A stretch of DNA of 62,069 bases, taken from NCBI GenBank assembly GCA_947629025.1, contig CANRCC010000007.1:1-62069 (forward strand). Reading direction: 5' to 3'. Positions 17,065-26,109 of this stretch are shown here, piece by piece. The position numbers and the translations under genes are program-made. Each line of letters begins with the position of its first letter. Position 1 is the stretch's first letter. The stretch is from an uncultured Bacilli bacterium. GTDB taxonomy: Bacteria > Bacillota_I > Bacilli_A > RF39 > UBA660. The notes under the pieces are model-generated. The model was not told where the DNA came from. It did not search any database and was given only the letters and a program-made list of their open reading frames with translations.

Positions 17065-17373
17065 CTATTCAGTTACTTCTTTTTCACTTATTACTTGTCT
17101 ATCTGCAGCTTGGTAATTAGCTACTACAGTTTTTAAGTAACTAGCACATTCATTTACTGCTTGTGAAAATTCTGGAAATTTGGCACTTAATCTATCAAAA
17201 TCTTGTTTAGCAGCTTGTGCAGAAGTACCAGACCATACTGAATCTGTTCCTACCTTTGCAAATAATGTTTTTATTTCATTTAATATAGATTCCATATTAG
17301 TTGAATAACTTTTTAAATTTGAACTAATTGAATCTATTTGAGCATATGTTAATGCTGATCCTGATGTATTCAT
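17065..17373 (-). CDS. WXG100 family protein (second)
   Basis: It has 102 residues. SVWSGTSAQAAKQDFDRL contains the WSG turn; the helices contain heptad-like Leu, Phe and Ala positions. The C-terminus (YQAADRQVISEKEV) has a YxxxE/D-like pattern close to the known T7SS export signal. GC use is a little higher than in neighbours, as expected for a highly expressed secreted protein. Probably partners with the first WXG100 protein encoded 26 bases upstream. Confidence 0.9.
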   Translation of the reverse strand: MNTSGSALTYAQIDSISSNLKSYSTNMESILNEIKTLFAKVGTDSVWSGTSAQAAKQDFDRLSAKFPEFSQAVNECASYLKTVVANYQAADRQVISEKEVTE

Positions 17374-17399
17374 ATCTTCACTCCTTTCTCACTAAATTA

Positions 17400-17690
17400 T
17401 TATTGAATTGCTTCTTCATTTTGTTGACTTACTTTTTCGTATGCATCACCAACTCTAACTAGATATCTACCAATTTCATCAATAGTAGCAGCTAATTGAT
17501 CCATTACTTTTGCTTGTTCTTCTACTTGGTTTGCGTACTTAATTGAATCTTTACCTTCCCAATATGATTTTAAGCTTTCATTTGCACTCTTTACTTTAGA
17601 AAGTAAACTTTTAAATTCATCACCTTTAGATGAAACATTATTTCCTAAGTTTCTTGTTTGAGCATAGTCAATTCTTAAATCTACTGCCAT
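17400..17690 (-). CDS. WXG100 family protein (first, EsxA-like)
   Basis: It has 96 residues, the canonical EsxA length. SYWEGKDSIKYANQVEEQ gives the WEG turn near residue 43; VGDAYEKVSQQNEEAIQ at the end fits the YxxxD/E export pattern. GGGAGGTG precedes the ATG. It lies 65 bases after the YukD-like gene in the operon. Confidence 0.92.
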   Translation of the reverse strand: MAVDLRIDYAQTRNLGNNVSSKGDEFKSLLSKVKSANESLKSYWEGKDSIKYANQVEEQAKVMDQLAATIDEIGRYLVRVGDAYEKVSQQNEEAIQ

Positions 17691-17755
17691 TAACTTTCAC
17701 CTCCCTATGTTATATTTGAATTTTTGTCATGAGATATCCAGAAACTCAATATTAT

Positions 17756-18007
17756 TTATAAAAGTATTAATACACTACCATTATGTATATTACTATCTTT
17801 GACATAAATATCATTACTATATAATTTACAATCTTCTTTATTATATAAATTCATATTTTCAGTATTAACTAGACTATTTTCTGATAATTCATTAATAGTT
17901 TCTATAAGTATTTTTTTTATAGTTCCCATTTTCTTATTTATTGGAATATATACCTCATATTTTTCATAAAGTAACGGAACATTTATAGTAATTAATAATT
18001 TATTCAT
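17756..18007 (-). CDS. esaB: YukD/EsaB ubiquitin-like T7SS protein
   Basis: It has 83 residues, the family size. The pattern KLLITINVPLLYEKYEVYIP...TIKKILIETINELS...SNIHNGSVLILL is the beta-grasp YukD/EsaB fold, a cytoplasmic regulator or component of Firmicutes type VII secretion. Its ATG overlaps the last codons of the BIG2/SGNH gene by eight bases, so the two are translationally coupled; GGGAG for the start lies inside the upstream gene. Confidence 0.82.
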   Translation of the reverse strand: MNKLLITINVPLLYEKYEVYIPINKKMGTIKKILIETINELSENSLVNTENMNLYNKEDCKLYSNDIYVKDSNIHNGSVLILL

Positions 18008-21000
18008 CTATATACTCCCAGGTCCACCCATTGCTTGTCTCACTAGAACTAGATGTAGAACTACCATTAACTTTCGATTTTATGTAGTTATATATCTTTT
18101 TATAAGTTTCATTATTATAATGAAGACCATCAGTTGTTTCATATCCATTATTAACTAAATAGCTATATGTATCTATTACTTTATATTTTTTGGCTCCGTC
18201 TTTTAATTTTTTATTGAACGATTTGATACTACTATTTTTAACAGAATATGAACCTTTTCCTTCTTCAACTGGATTTACAGTTAAGAAATATATTTTTGAC
18301 TTAAATCCAGCATTATTAACGTATTTTATATATTTGTCAACGTTACCTAAATCATTAACACCAAAACCTATAATTAATACACTATTACCTGTTTCTTTAT
18401 TTTTTATGTTACTTTCATTAGAAACAAAATAATTATATCCTTCACCAACTTTACCTATAAATATATCACTACCTGTATTAACTGCATTTTGCATTCCTAC
18501 GAATCTAGAATCACCTACAAATATAAACTTTTTATTTGATGAAGAAGTTGTTGTAGTTGTTTTCTTCTTAACAGTTAATTTTATTGAATCTTTTATTTCA
18601 TTATCAGAATTAGCCTTTGCAGTTATAATTACAGTTCCTGCTTTTACACCAGTTACTACACCTTTTTGATTAACAGTTGCAATACTTTTATCACTTGAAA
18701 CCCAAACTACTTTTTCATCTTTTAAAGAACTTGGTGATATTGTAGCCTTTAGTGTTAATGTAGATCCAACTTTTAAACTTGTTTTATCTGATTTAATTGT
18801 TACTTTTGTTACTTTTTCTTCAGTTATTAATCCTATTAACACATTTTGGTTATTAACAACTTTAACAGTAACTTTTGCTTTCTTACTAGTATTTGATTTT
18901 GATTTTACAGTTATAGTTGCAGTTCCTTTTTTTACACCTGTTACTTTTCCATTTTTATTTACTTTTGCTACTTTTTCATTACTTGATTTAAATGTTACAT
19001 TTTTATTACTAGCATTTTCTGGTGATACAATATATTGTATTTTTGCTGTATCACCCTTATAAATTTTCATTGTATTTTGTGGAACACTTATACTTTGTAC
19101 AGCAATTTCATCTTTTACTGCCGAACTAGTAGCTGCACCACCTTGTGCATTTTCTACTACAGTAATTTTTAACATCATAAATGTAGTAGAATCAGAATTA
19201 TTTATCAATTTTAAATACGTTTCACCTGCTTTTAAAGCAGTTATTAATCCTGTTGTACTATTAATAGATGCAATAGTATTATCAGTAAACACATATGTGT
19301 ATTCTGATTGATCAAACTGTCCATCTTCATACCAAGGAACATATATTGTTCCACCAAGTAATAAAGTTGTTGACATTAAATCTTCACTTTCTGTTTCCCA
19401 TTCACCATAAGTTGTTTCTTCAGTAGTAGTATTTTCTTCTGTTTTCTGATTAGTAGTATTTTCACTATTATCACCATAATCATATTTAAGCTTATTTCCA
19501 GATTTGTACACTTTTATAACTGTTGGTTCTGATTTTTCTTTTCCATAATATGCAACAAATGTAAGAGTTATTCTTTCATTTTTTTTCAAGCTATCTAATG
19601 CTCTATCTGTAATTTCTAAAGTAGAAGATTTATTACTTTTTGAATTAAATGATTTTATTAATCCATTACCATCTGTAAATCTTTTTGGAGTTTTAACTTT
19701 TAATTCTACTTTGTCTGCGCCTTTTATATTATATTTAAAAAATAGTCTGTTACCCGTAGCATTATTAACTGATGTATACTTTTCATTTTTGTCTACTTTA
19801 ATATTTGGAGCTGGATATTTACCATCTACCTTTATTTTTATAGTTGCTTTTTTTGTTGTATCTGATTTAGATGTTGCTGTTATTGTTGCTGTTCCTTTTT
19901 TATGTCCAGTTACTTTGCCATCTTTTACTGTAGCAACTTTTTCATTACTTGATTTCCATGTTACATTCTTATTTGATGCTGTTTCTGGTAATACTTGTAC
20001 ATTTAAAGTTGTACTCTTTTCTGGTGCAATTGTTGTTTTATCTGAAGTTATAGTAATGCTTGTTACGTCTACTTTTTTCGTTACTGTTACTTTACATGTT
20101 TTTTTAACACTTGAAGTTCCACCTAATGTAGCAGTTATTGTTGCTGTGCCTTTCTTTTTACCAACAACAGTTCCATCTGAATCTATTGTTGCTACTTTAG
20201 TATTAGATGATTTGAATTTAAATTCATTTGCTTGTGCTCCTGTTATTTTTATTTTCTTTTTATTACCAACTGCTACGCTTAAAGTTTCTTGCATAGTAAC
20301 ATTATCAGTTTGTATACTAGCTACTCCATTTTTTGCTTTTTTAACTGTTACTTTTACTGTTGCTTTTTTACTTGTATCACTTTTTGATTTAACAGTTATT
20401 GTAGCACTTCCTTTTTTCTTACCAGTTATTTGTCCACTTGAATTTACAGTTGCTACTTTTTCATTACTTGATTTATATGTTACAGTTTCATTATAAACTG
20501 TTGATGGTGAAACTGTTGCAACTATTGTTTTAGTTTGCCCAACAGAAATTGTTGCACTTTTTGGACTTACACTTACACTTTTTACATTAACTTTTTTTGT
20601 TACTGTTACTACACATTTTGATGTAGCATTTTTATTATCTTTTGATGTTACTGTTACTGTTGCTGTACCCGTTTTATGACCTACTATTGTTCCATCTGAA
20701 TCTACAGTAACTATCTTTTTATTACTTGACTTCCATGTTACGTCTAAATTATATGGATTTGATGGAGTATATGTAACTTTTAATTTTGCCTTACTATCAA
20801 CAGAAATAGTTTTAGTACTTGGTATAGATATACTTTCAACCTTATCTGTTGGTCCATATCTATTTATTTTTTTAAATTCTATAATAGCTACCTTTTTTGT
20901 TCCTTTTATCTTACTATTTTCTTTTGAAGTTGCTGTTATTGTTACTGTTCCTGCTTTTTTAGCAGTTACTTGACCTTGTGAATTTACTGTTGCAACTTTT

Positions 21001-22586
21001 TTATCACTTGATTTCCATGATACATTTTGATTTGCTTTTGCTGGAGATACATTAGCAATATATGTCTTCTTGTCTCCTTCTTTCATTTGTTTGTTTCCTG
21101 ATATAGTTATCTTTGTTACCTTTGTTGAAGAACTAGATTTTTTTGAACTAGATTTTTTTGAACTTGAAGATGCTTTTTCTACTTTAATTTTACATGTCGT
21201 TGTTTTACCATTATATTTAAATACAATTTTACCTGTACCTTTTTTTAATCCTTTTACTTTTAATGGACTAGTACTAGTTATTTTTATATTATCTTTACTT
21301 CCACCCTTAACTATTATATTTAATCCATTTGTACTTGCATTTGATGGATTTTTTGTATAAGAAATTTTTTTAGTTTTACCTACTTTTACTGTTGGAGTTT
21401 TACTAGGACACTTAATAGTCTTAAGTGTAACATTATTAGAAGAATCATTTGTAGTATTTGAATCAGTATCATCTATGTTTTGATTTATATCATTTAATCC
21501 GTCATTAACTGTGTCTTCAGCTACATTTTCTTCATTTGTTTGCGTATTTTCTTTATTGACTGTTACATTACATTTTTTACTTACTCCGCCAACTGTTATT
21601 TTAATCTTAGTTGACCCAACTTTCTTACCTGTTACTTTACCTTTTGCACCTACAGTTGCAATTTTAGTATCCATTGATTTAAAAGATACATTTTTCTTTT
21701 GAGATGACGTTGCACCTGTAACAGTATATCCTATTGTTTTTTTCTTTCCTTTATCTACGCTAAAACTACTATCATTACATTTTATTGTTATTTTTTTAGA
21801 TTTTTTAGTAGAACTTGTTGATTTTTTTGTTGAGCTAGAACTACTTGATTTTGATTGATTACTTGTTGTAGAAGTATTTGATTTTTCTACAAAACTAATA
21901 TTTGCATAATCTAAAGGATATAAATAATTACCTTCTTTATAACCAAGCTTAATAAACCCAAAGTGGAAGGAGAGAGAAAATTCATAATCTGGTTCTTCAT
22001 AATCACAAACTGGTTTTGAACGTACTTTTACCTTCAAATAAAATTTATTATTTTTAACTACTGGTTTAACATATTCTGTATAACAATCATTACTATCATA
22101 TACAACTATTTTATTTATATTTATGTTTTTATTTTTAACTTTATTTGCAACTGTAACTTTAATTTTTACTTTTTTGGTTTCACCAAAGTTTATTTTTGCT
22201 GGTGGTTCTAGACCATTTTGAAAAGATATACCTGATTTACATTTATTATCATCATCAAAATAAAATCCCGCAGGGCATTGATCTTTAGGTACTGTTGTTT
22301 TTGTTGTGTGTGTAATTTTTGTTCCTTTTACTGATTTTCCGTTTTTTATACAAGTTGGAGATTTATTACCACCTGGTTGTGAATAACTAGTATCAGGACA
22401 CTTATATGTATATGTTTTTTTCTCCTTTATACAAGTTGTACTCGACGCAGAATAAGTTCCTGATGGACATGAAGGTGAAGGGTTAGATTTTCTCGTCACC
22501 GCCATAACATTTAATGGACTACCAAAATATATACTTATTAGTAATATTCCTACAAATAATAAATATTTTAATTTACTTTTCTTCAT
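18000..22586 (-). CDS. Secreted multi-BIG2 surface protein with C-terminal SGNH hydrolase domain
   Basis: It has 1528 residues. Residues 1-30 are a Sec signal peptide. A cysteine-rich part (about 38-125) repeats CPSGTYS/CPAGFYF-type units. About nine or ten Ig-like BIG2 domains follow (about 265-1340), recognised by recurring SSNEKVATVN...GKVTGKKKGTATITV, with Ser-rich linkers. The C-terminus is an SGNH/GDSL hydrolase: GDSRFVG near 1359, GVNDLG near 1411 and DGLHY near 1487. No LPXTG or C-terminal anchor is seen. SGNH enzymes typically deacetylate glycans. It is the first gene of the type VII operon and overlaps the YukD gene, so it is likely part of or served by that system, although it leaves by Sec. 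Confidence 0.88.
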   Translation of the reverse strand: MKKSKLKYLLFVGILLISIYFGSPLNVMAVTRKSNPSPSCPSGTYSASSTTCIKEKKTYTYKCPDTSYSQPGGNKSPTCIKNGKSVKGTKITHTTKTTVPKDQCPAGFYFDDDNKCKSGISFQNGLEPPAKINFGETKKVKIKVTVANKVKNKNININKIVVYDSNDCYTEYVKPVVKNNKFYLKVKVRSKPVCDYEEPDYEFSLSFHFGFIKLGYKEGNYLYPLDYANISFVEKSNTSTTSNQSKSSSSSSTKKSTSSTKKSKKITIKCNDSSFSVDKGKKKTIGYTVTGATSSQKKNVSFKSMDTKIATVGAKGKVTGKKVGSTKIKITVGGVSKKCNVTVNKENTQTNEENVAEDTVNDGLNDINQNIDDTDSNTTNDSSNNVTLKTIKCPSKTPTVKVGKTKKISYTKNPSNASTNGLNIIVKGGSKDNIKITSTSPLKVKGLKKGTGKIVFKYNGKTTTCKIKVEKASSSSKKSSSKKSSSSTKVTKITISGNKQMKEGDKKTYIANVSPAKANQNVSWKSSDKKVATVNSQGQVTAKKAGTVTITATSKENSKIKGTKKVAIIEFKKINRYGPTDKVESISIPSTKTISVDSKAKLKVTYTPSNPYNLDVTWKSSNKKIVTVDSDGTIVGHKTGTATVTVTSKDNKNATSKCVVTVTKKVNVKSVSVSPKSATISVGQTKTIVATVSPSTVYNETVTYKSSNEKVATVNSSGQITGKKKGSATITVKSKSDTSKKATVKVTVKKAKNGVASIQTDNVTMQETLSVAVGNKKKIKITGAQANEFKFKSSNTKVATIDSDGTVVGKKKGTATITATLGGTSSVKKTCKVTVTKKVDVTSITITSDKTTIAPEKSTTLNVQVLPETASNKNVTWKSSNEKVATVKDGKVTGHKKGTATITATSKSDTTKKATIKIKVDGKYPAPNIKVDKNEKYTSVNNATGNRLFFKYNIKGADKVELKVKTPKRFTDGNGLIKSFNSKSNKSSTLEITDRALDSLKKNERITLTFVAYYGKEKSEPTVIKVYKSGNKLKYDYGDNSENTTNQKTEENTTTEETTYGEWETESEDLMSTTLLLGGTIYVPWYEDGQFDQSEYTYVFTDNTIASINSTTGLITALKAGETYLKLINNSDSTTFMMLKITVVENAQGGAATSSAVKDEIAVQSISVPQNTMKIYKGDTAKIQYIVSPENASNKNVTFKSSNEKVAKVNKNGKVTGVKKGTATITVKSKSNTSKKAKVTVKVVNNQNVLIGLITEEKVTKVTIKSDKTSLKVGSTLTLKATISPSSLKDEKVVWVSSDKSIATVNQKGVVTGVKAGTVIITAKANSDNEIKDSIKLTVKKKTTTTTSSSNKKFIFVGDSRFVGMQNAVNTGSDIFIGKVGEGYNYFVSNESNIKNKETGNSVLIIGFGVNDLGNVDKYIKYVNNAGFKSKIYFLTVNPVEEGKGSYSVKNSSIKSFNKKLKDGAKKYKVIDTYSYLVNNGYETTDGLHYNNETYKKIYNYIKSKVNGSSTSSSSETSNGWTWEYIDE
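18585..21790 (-). repeat. Tandem BIG2-domain coding repeats
   Basis: The DNA encodes divergent units of about 240-270 bases, one per Ig-like domain. Similarity is clearest in the stretches encoding SSNEKVATV and GTATITV. The units differ enough at DNA level that they are not a recent expansion. Confidence 0.6.
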
Positions 22587-22639
22587 AATAAAAACTCCTA
22601 TTCTATTTTCCCTATTATGTATTTAACTCTATGATAACT

Positions 22640-22678
22640 CTACTATTTAATAGTAGCATAGTCAAATACATTTTTCAA
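22640..22678 (-). promoter_or_regulatory. Promoter and palindromic operator of the T7SS operon
   Basis: TTGAAA (rc of 22673-22678), 17 bases, TACTAT (rc of 22650-22655). The -10 lies inside CTACTATTTAATAGTAG (22640-22656), a perfect palindrome with eight-base arms, which is a plausible repressor or activator site. An alternative -35 (TTGACT, rc of 22660-22665) is possible. Confidence 0.5.
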
Positions 22679-22706
22679 CATAAATTGACATATTTTTACA
22701 TAAAAA

Positions 22707-22733
22707 AATAGTAGTTATAAAATTACTACTATT
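22707..22733 (-). terminator. Terminator of the rimM-trmD-trpS transcript
   Basis: AATAGTAGT and ACTACTATT pair and are followed by a run of T, just past the trpS stop. Confidence 0.75.
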
Positions 22734-23771
22734 TTAAGAAAAATAATCAATCATTAATGCCTTTCTAACTTCTTTTATAGTTTTATTTGCTTCTTCTCTT
22801 GCTTTTCTTGTTCCATCTTTTAATATATCATATACTTTATCTATATTATCTTCATAATATTTTCTTTTTTCTCTAATAGGTTCTAATATCTCTTCTAGTA
22901 TATTATATAAAACTTTTTTTATTACTACATCACCAAGGCCACCTTTTTTATAATGTTTCTTCATTTCTTCTAAAGAATTATATTTAGAATATTTTCTTAT
23001 TAATTCATCATTTGAAAATACATCTAGGTAAGTAAATACCATATTTCCTTTAACACTACCTTTATCTTCTACTTTTATATGATTAGGATCTGTATACATA
23101 CTCATTACTTTTTTATATACCTCATCACTTGTATCTGATAAATATATACAATTCCCTAGTGATTTACTCATTTTAGCTTTACCATCAAGACCTGGTAATC
23201 TTTTAGCTTGTTCATTATTTGGAAGAATTGCTTTTGCATTTACTAAAGTATCTCCATATATTCTATTAAATGAATTTACTATTTCATTAGTCTGTTCTAT
23301 CATAGGAAGCTGATCATCTCCTACTGGAACTATATTTGCTTTAAATAAAGTTATATCAGCTGCCTGACTAATTGGATAACAAAAAAATCCAACTGGTATA
23401 CTTTTTTCATATTCTTTTTGTTTTATTTCATTTTTTACTGTAGGATTTCTACTTAATCTTGATACAGTTACTAAATTCATATAATAAAATGTTAATTCTG
23501 TAAGTTCACTTATTTGTGATTGAATAAATATTGTTACTTTTGATGGATCTATTCCAACAGATAAATAATCTAAAGCAACCTCTATAATATTATCTTTTAT
23601 TTTTTTTGGATTATCAAAATTATCAGTAAGTCCTTGTGCATCTGCGATCATAACATACATTTTATCAAAATTACCTTCATTTTGAAGCTTAACTCTTTGT
23701 TTTAAAGATCCTACATAATGTCCTAAATGAAGTTTTCCTGTTGGTCTATCTCCTGTTAATATAATATCCAT
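22734..23771 (-). CDS. trpS: Tryptophanyl-tRNA synthetase
   Basis: It has 345 residues, the bacterial size. PTGKLHLGHYVGSL at residues 10-23 is the class I HIGH region and KMSKSLGN near residue 200 is the KMSKS loop; GDDQLPMIEQ is typical of TrpRS. It charges tRNA-Trp in the cytoplasm. The ATG overlaps the trmD stop (TAATG), so both are co-translated. No T-box is visible between them. Confidence 0.96.
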   Translation of the reverse strand: MDIILTGDRPTGKLHLGHYVGSLKQRVKLQNEGNFDKMYVMIADAQGLTDNFDNPKKIKDNIIEVALDYLSVGIDPSKVTIFIQSQISELTELTFYYMNLVTVSRLSRNPTVKNEIKQKEYEKSIPVGFFCYPISQAADITLFKANIVPVGDDQLPMIEQTNEIVNSFNRIYGDTLVNAKAILPNNEQAKRLPGLDGKAKMSKSLGNCIYLSDTSDEVYKKVMSMYTDPNHIKVEDKGSVKGNMVFTYLDVFSNDELIRKYSKYNSLEEMKKHYKKGGLGDVVIKKVLYNILEEILEPIREKRKYYEDNIDKVYDILKDGTRKAREEANKTIKEVRKALMIDYFS

Positions 23772-24892
23772 TATAATCTTCTTCCCCTTTCATTTTCATA
23801 ATCAACTACTCTTGCTTTCATCATCATTTTTAAATTTATTTCATCTTTAAGCATTTTAAGTTTATTTTTAATTAATCCTATATATGCATCACTTAAATAA
23901 TTACTATAATTAGAAATTATAATATTTTCTAATCTATCTATCTCTCCTAGTACATACTCAGCACCCTCATCATCTGTTTCATCATTTAATACAATAGCAA
24001 TTTGTTTTAAAAGTATATCCATTTTCTTATTTATATTCTTTTTAGCAATTGCTTCTACAAATGTAGGTTCTACAAGTATTACTTTACTAATTCCCGCAAC
24101 TTCTTCTTTTTTTATTTTTTTAGGAATAAAATTATAAGAACTATTAATTTTTAAATCAAACATTCTAATTTTTTTATTATCATCTATAAGTGAATAATTT
24201 CCTATTTTTTTTCTTTTATGTTCTTTTGAACTTTTTATTAAATCAGGTCTTTTTTCTTCTGTTTTCTTAACTGATTCATTTTCTCTCCATTCATCTATTT
24301 TTTTATGATCACCACTTAATAATATATCTGGTACTTTCATACCTCTAAATTCTTGTGGTTTAGTATATTGTGGATAATCAAGTAAATCATTATTAAATGA
24401 ATCATTTAAGTGTGATTCTTCTTCTATAACACCTTTTATTAATCTTGTTACAGAATCAGTTACTACCATGGCAGGTAATTCTCCACCAGTTAATATATAA
24501 TCTCCTATACTTATTTCTTTATCAACAATAGATTTAATTCTTTCATCAAATCCCTCATAATGTCCACATAATAAAATTATATCTTCTTCTTTAGATAAAG
24601 AATATGCTAATTTCTGATTAAATTTTTCTCCTTCTGGTGTAAGCATAATTACTTTTGTATTTTCTTTTTTTATGCTTTCAATAGCATTAAATATTGGTTC
24701 ACATTTTAAAAGCATACCTGCTCCTCCACCATATGGAGTATCATCAACATGTTTATGTTTATCAGATGTATAGTCTCTAATATTATGTACATTTATATCA
24801 ACAAGTTTTTTATCTCTAGCTCTTTTAATTATAGATTCATTTAAAAATCCATCAAACATATTTGGAAATAATGTTAATATATTTATTTTCAT
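23771..24892 (-). CDS. trmD: tRNA (guanine-N1-)-methyltransferase with unusual C-terminal extension
   Basis: It has 373 residues against about 240-250 in the family. Residues 1 to about 225 are normal TrmD: DDTPYGGGAGMLLKCEP, LLCGHYEGFDERI and SIGDYILTGGELPAMV, the SAM-binding trefoil knot; it makes m1G37 in tRNA. Residues about 228-373 are an added domain (MFDLKINSSYNF...RLENIIISNYSNYL...LIKNKLKMLKDEINLKM) that I cannot assign, helical in its second half. The start overlaps the rimM stop (TAATG). The fusion is in frame with no sign of a lost stop. Confidence 0.92.
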   Translation of the reverse strand: MKINILTLFPNMFDGFLNESIIKRARDKKLVDINVHNIRDYTSDKHKHVDDTPYGGGAGMLLKCEPIFNAIESIKKENTKVIMLTPEGEKFNQKLAYSLSKEEDIILLCGHYEGFDERIKSIVDKEISIGDYILTGGELPAMVVTDSVTRLIKGVIEEESHLNDSFNNDLLDYPQYTKPQEFRGMKVPDILLSGDHKKIDEWRENESVKKTEEKRPDLIKSSKEHKRKKIGNYSLIDDNKKIRMFDLKINSSYNFIPKKIKKEEVAGISKVILVEPTFVEAIAKKNINKKMDILLKQIAIVLNDETDDEGAEYVLGEIDRLENIIISNYSNYLSDAYIGLIKNKLKMLKDEINLKMMMKARVVDYENERGRRL

Positions 24893-25368
24893 TACATTAG
24901 CCCCCTTACATCATTTACATATATAATTTTATTATCTTTATCTATTTTATTAATAAATTCTTTAACATAAGGAATAAGTACATCTGCTTTTATAACCTCA
25001 TTAGCAGGTGTATCAATTATATCAGTAACTATACCTGCATCTTTTTCTCCAATAAATACTTTATATCCAATTAGTTCATTAGAAAGTACTTGTCCATCAT
25101 CTAATTTAATATCATCTTCATTAACAAATACATAGTCTCCTTTTAAATATAAAACTTCATTTATATCATTAAAGCCTTTAAATGTTACCATATCAAATAT
25201 TTTATGAAATCTATAAGAATTAACTATAAATTCTTTTTTATCTTTTCCTACATAAAACTTCATATCCTTTTTAAATACTTTATCTTTATATTTAAAATCA
25301 GATAAAATTCTAAGTTCACCTTTAATACCGTGTGTATTAACTATTTTACCAATTCTTATATACTTCAT
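24892..25368 (-). CDS. rimM: 16S rRNA processing protein RimM
   Basis: It has 158 residues. KYIRIGKIVNTHGIKGELRI at the N-terminus and YIKEFINKIDKDNKIIYVND-like C-terminus with PRC-barrel features identify RimM, which helps assemble the 30S head with S19. Co-translated with trmD. GGTGG precedes the ATG. Confidence 0.93.
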   Translation of the reverse strand: MKYIRIGKIVNTHGIKGELRILSDFKYKDKVFKKDMKFYVGKDKKEFIVNSYRFHKIFDMVTFKGFNDINEVLYLKGDYVFVNEDDIKLDDGQVLSNELIGYKVFIGEKDAGIVTDIIDTPANEVIKADVLIPYVKEFINKIDKDNKIIYVNDVRGLM

Positions 25369-25379
25369 ATAACCACCTA

Positions 25380-26108
25380 CTATTTATTTAATTCATATAA
25401 AATTATTGAAGTAGCGACTGCAACATTTAAGCTTTCGCAAGAAATATTCATATCTATATAAATATTTTCATCAGTTAAATCTTTTATTTCTTCTTTTAGT
25501 CCTAAGCCTTCATTCCCCATTATTATAGCATACTTTTTTAAATCTTTTACATTTTTTATTCTTATTCCATCTTTTACATTTGTTCCATATATTTTATAAT
25601 TATTTTCTTTTAACTTTTCTATTTCACTTTTAATATCTCTTCTTATTATATTTAAATGAAAATTCATACCTTGAGAACCTCTTAATACTTTAGAATTATA
25701 TAAATCTACAGTATCTTCACTAAGTATTAAAGTATTTACATTAAATGCTACGCAGCTTCTTATTATAGTTCCTAGATTACCAGGATCTTGCACATTATCT
25801 AATATTAATATCTTATTACCATAATTTTCATCTTCATCTTTATATTTACAAACACCAATTATATTATATGGAGTATCTAGTTCTGATAATGACTTTAATA
25901 TTTCTTTTGTTACATATACTTTATTTACATCCATATCTATTTTTTCATCTGATAAAAGTATTACCTCTAGTAAATCTTTACTTTTATAAGCTTCTTTTAC
26001 AAGATGAATACCCTCTATTAAATACATTTTCATTTTATCTCTATATTTTTTTTGTTTTAGTTTTCTTAAGTTTTTAATTTTTTTATTATCTAAAGACTCT
26101 ATAATCAT
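25380..26108 (-). CDS. TrmH/SpoU-family RNA 2'-O-methyltransferase
   Basis: It has 242 residues. The three SPOUT motifs are DNVQDPGNLGTIIRS, IIMGNEGLGL and ISCESLNVAVATSIILYEL. An N-terminal L30e-like substrate domain (about 1-90) precedes them. It methylates a ribose in rRNA or tRNA; the exact target is not clear. It lies between the YgjP-like gene and rimM, all on the same strand with short gaps. Confidence 0.9.
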   Translation of the reverse strand: MIIESLDNKKIKNLRKLKQKKYRDKMKMYLIEGIHLVKEAYKSKDLLEVILLSDEKIDMDVNKVYVTKEILKSLSELDTPYNIIGVCKYKDEDENYGNKILILDNVQDPGNLGTIIRSCVAFNVNTLILSEDTVDLYNSKVLRGSQGMNFHLNIIRRDIKSEIEKLKENNYKIYGTNVKDGIRIKNVKDLKKYAIIMGNEGLGLKEEIKDLTDENIYIDMNISCESLNVAVATSIILYELNK

Positions 26109-26109
26109 A

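Noticed and set aside
19711-20496. Long plus-strand open frame opposite the BIG2 protein
   Set aside because: It is the antisense shadow of the Thr/Lys/Val-rich repeats; no ribosome site and no family resemblance.
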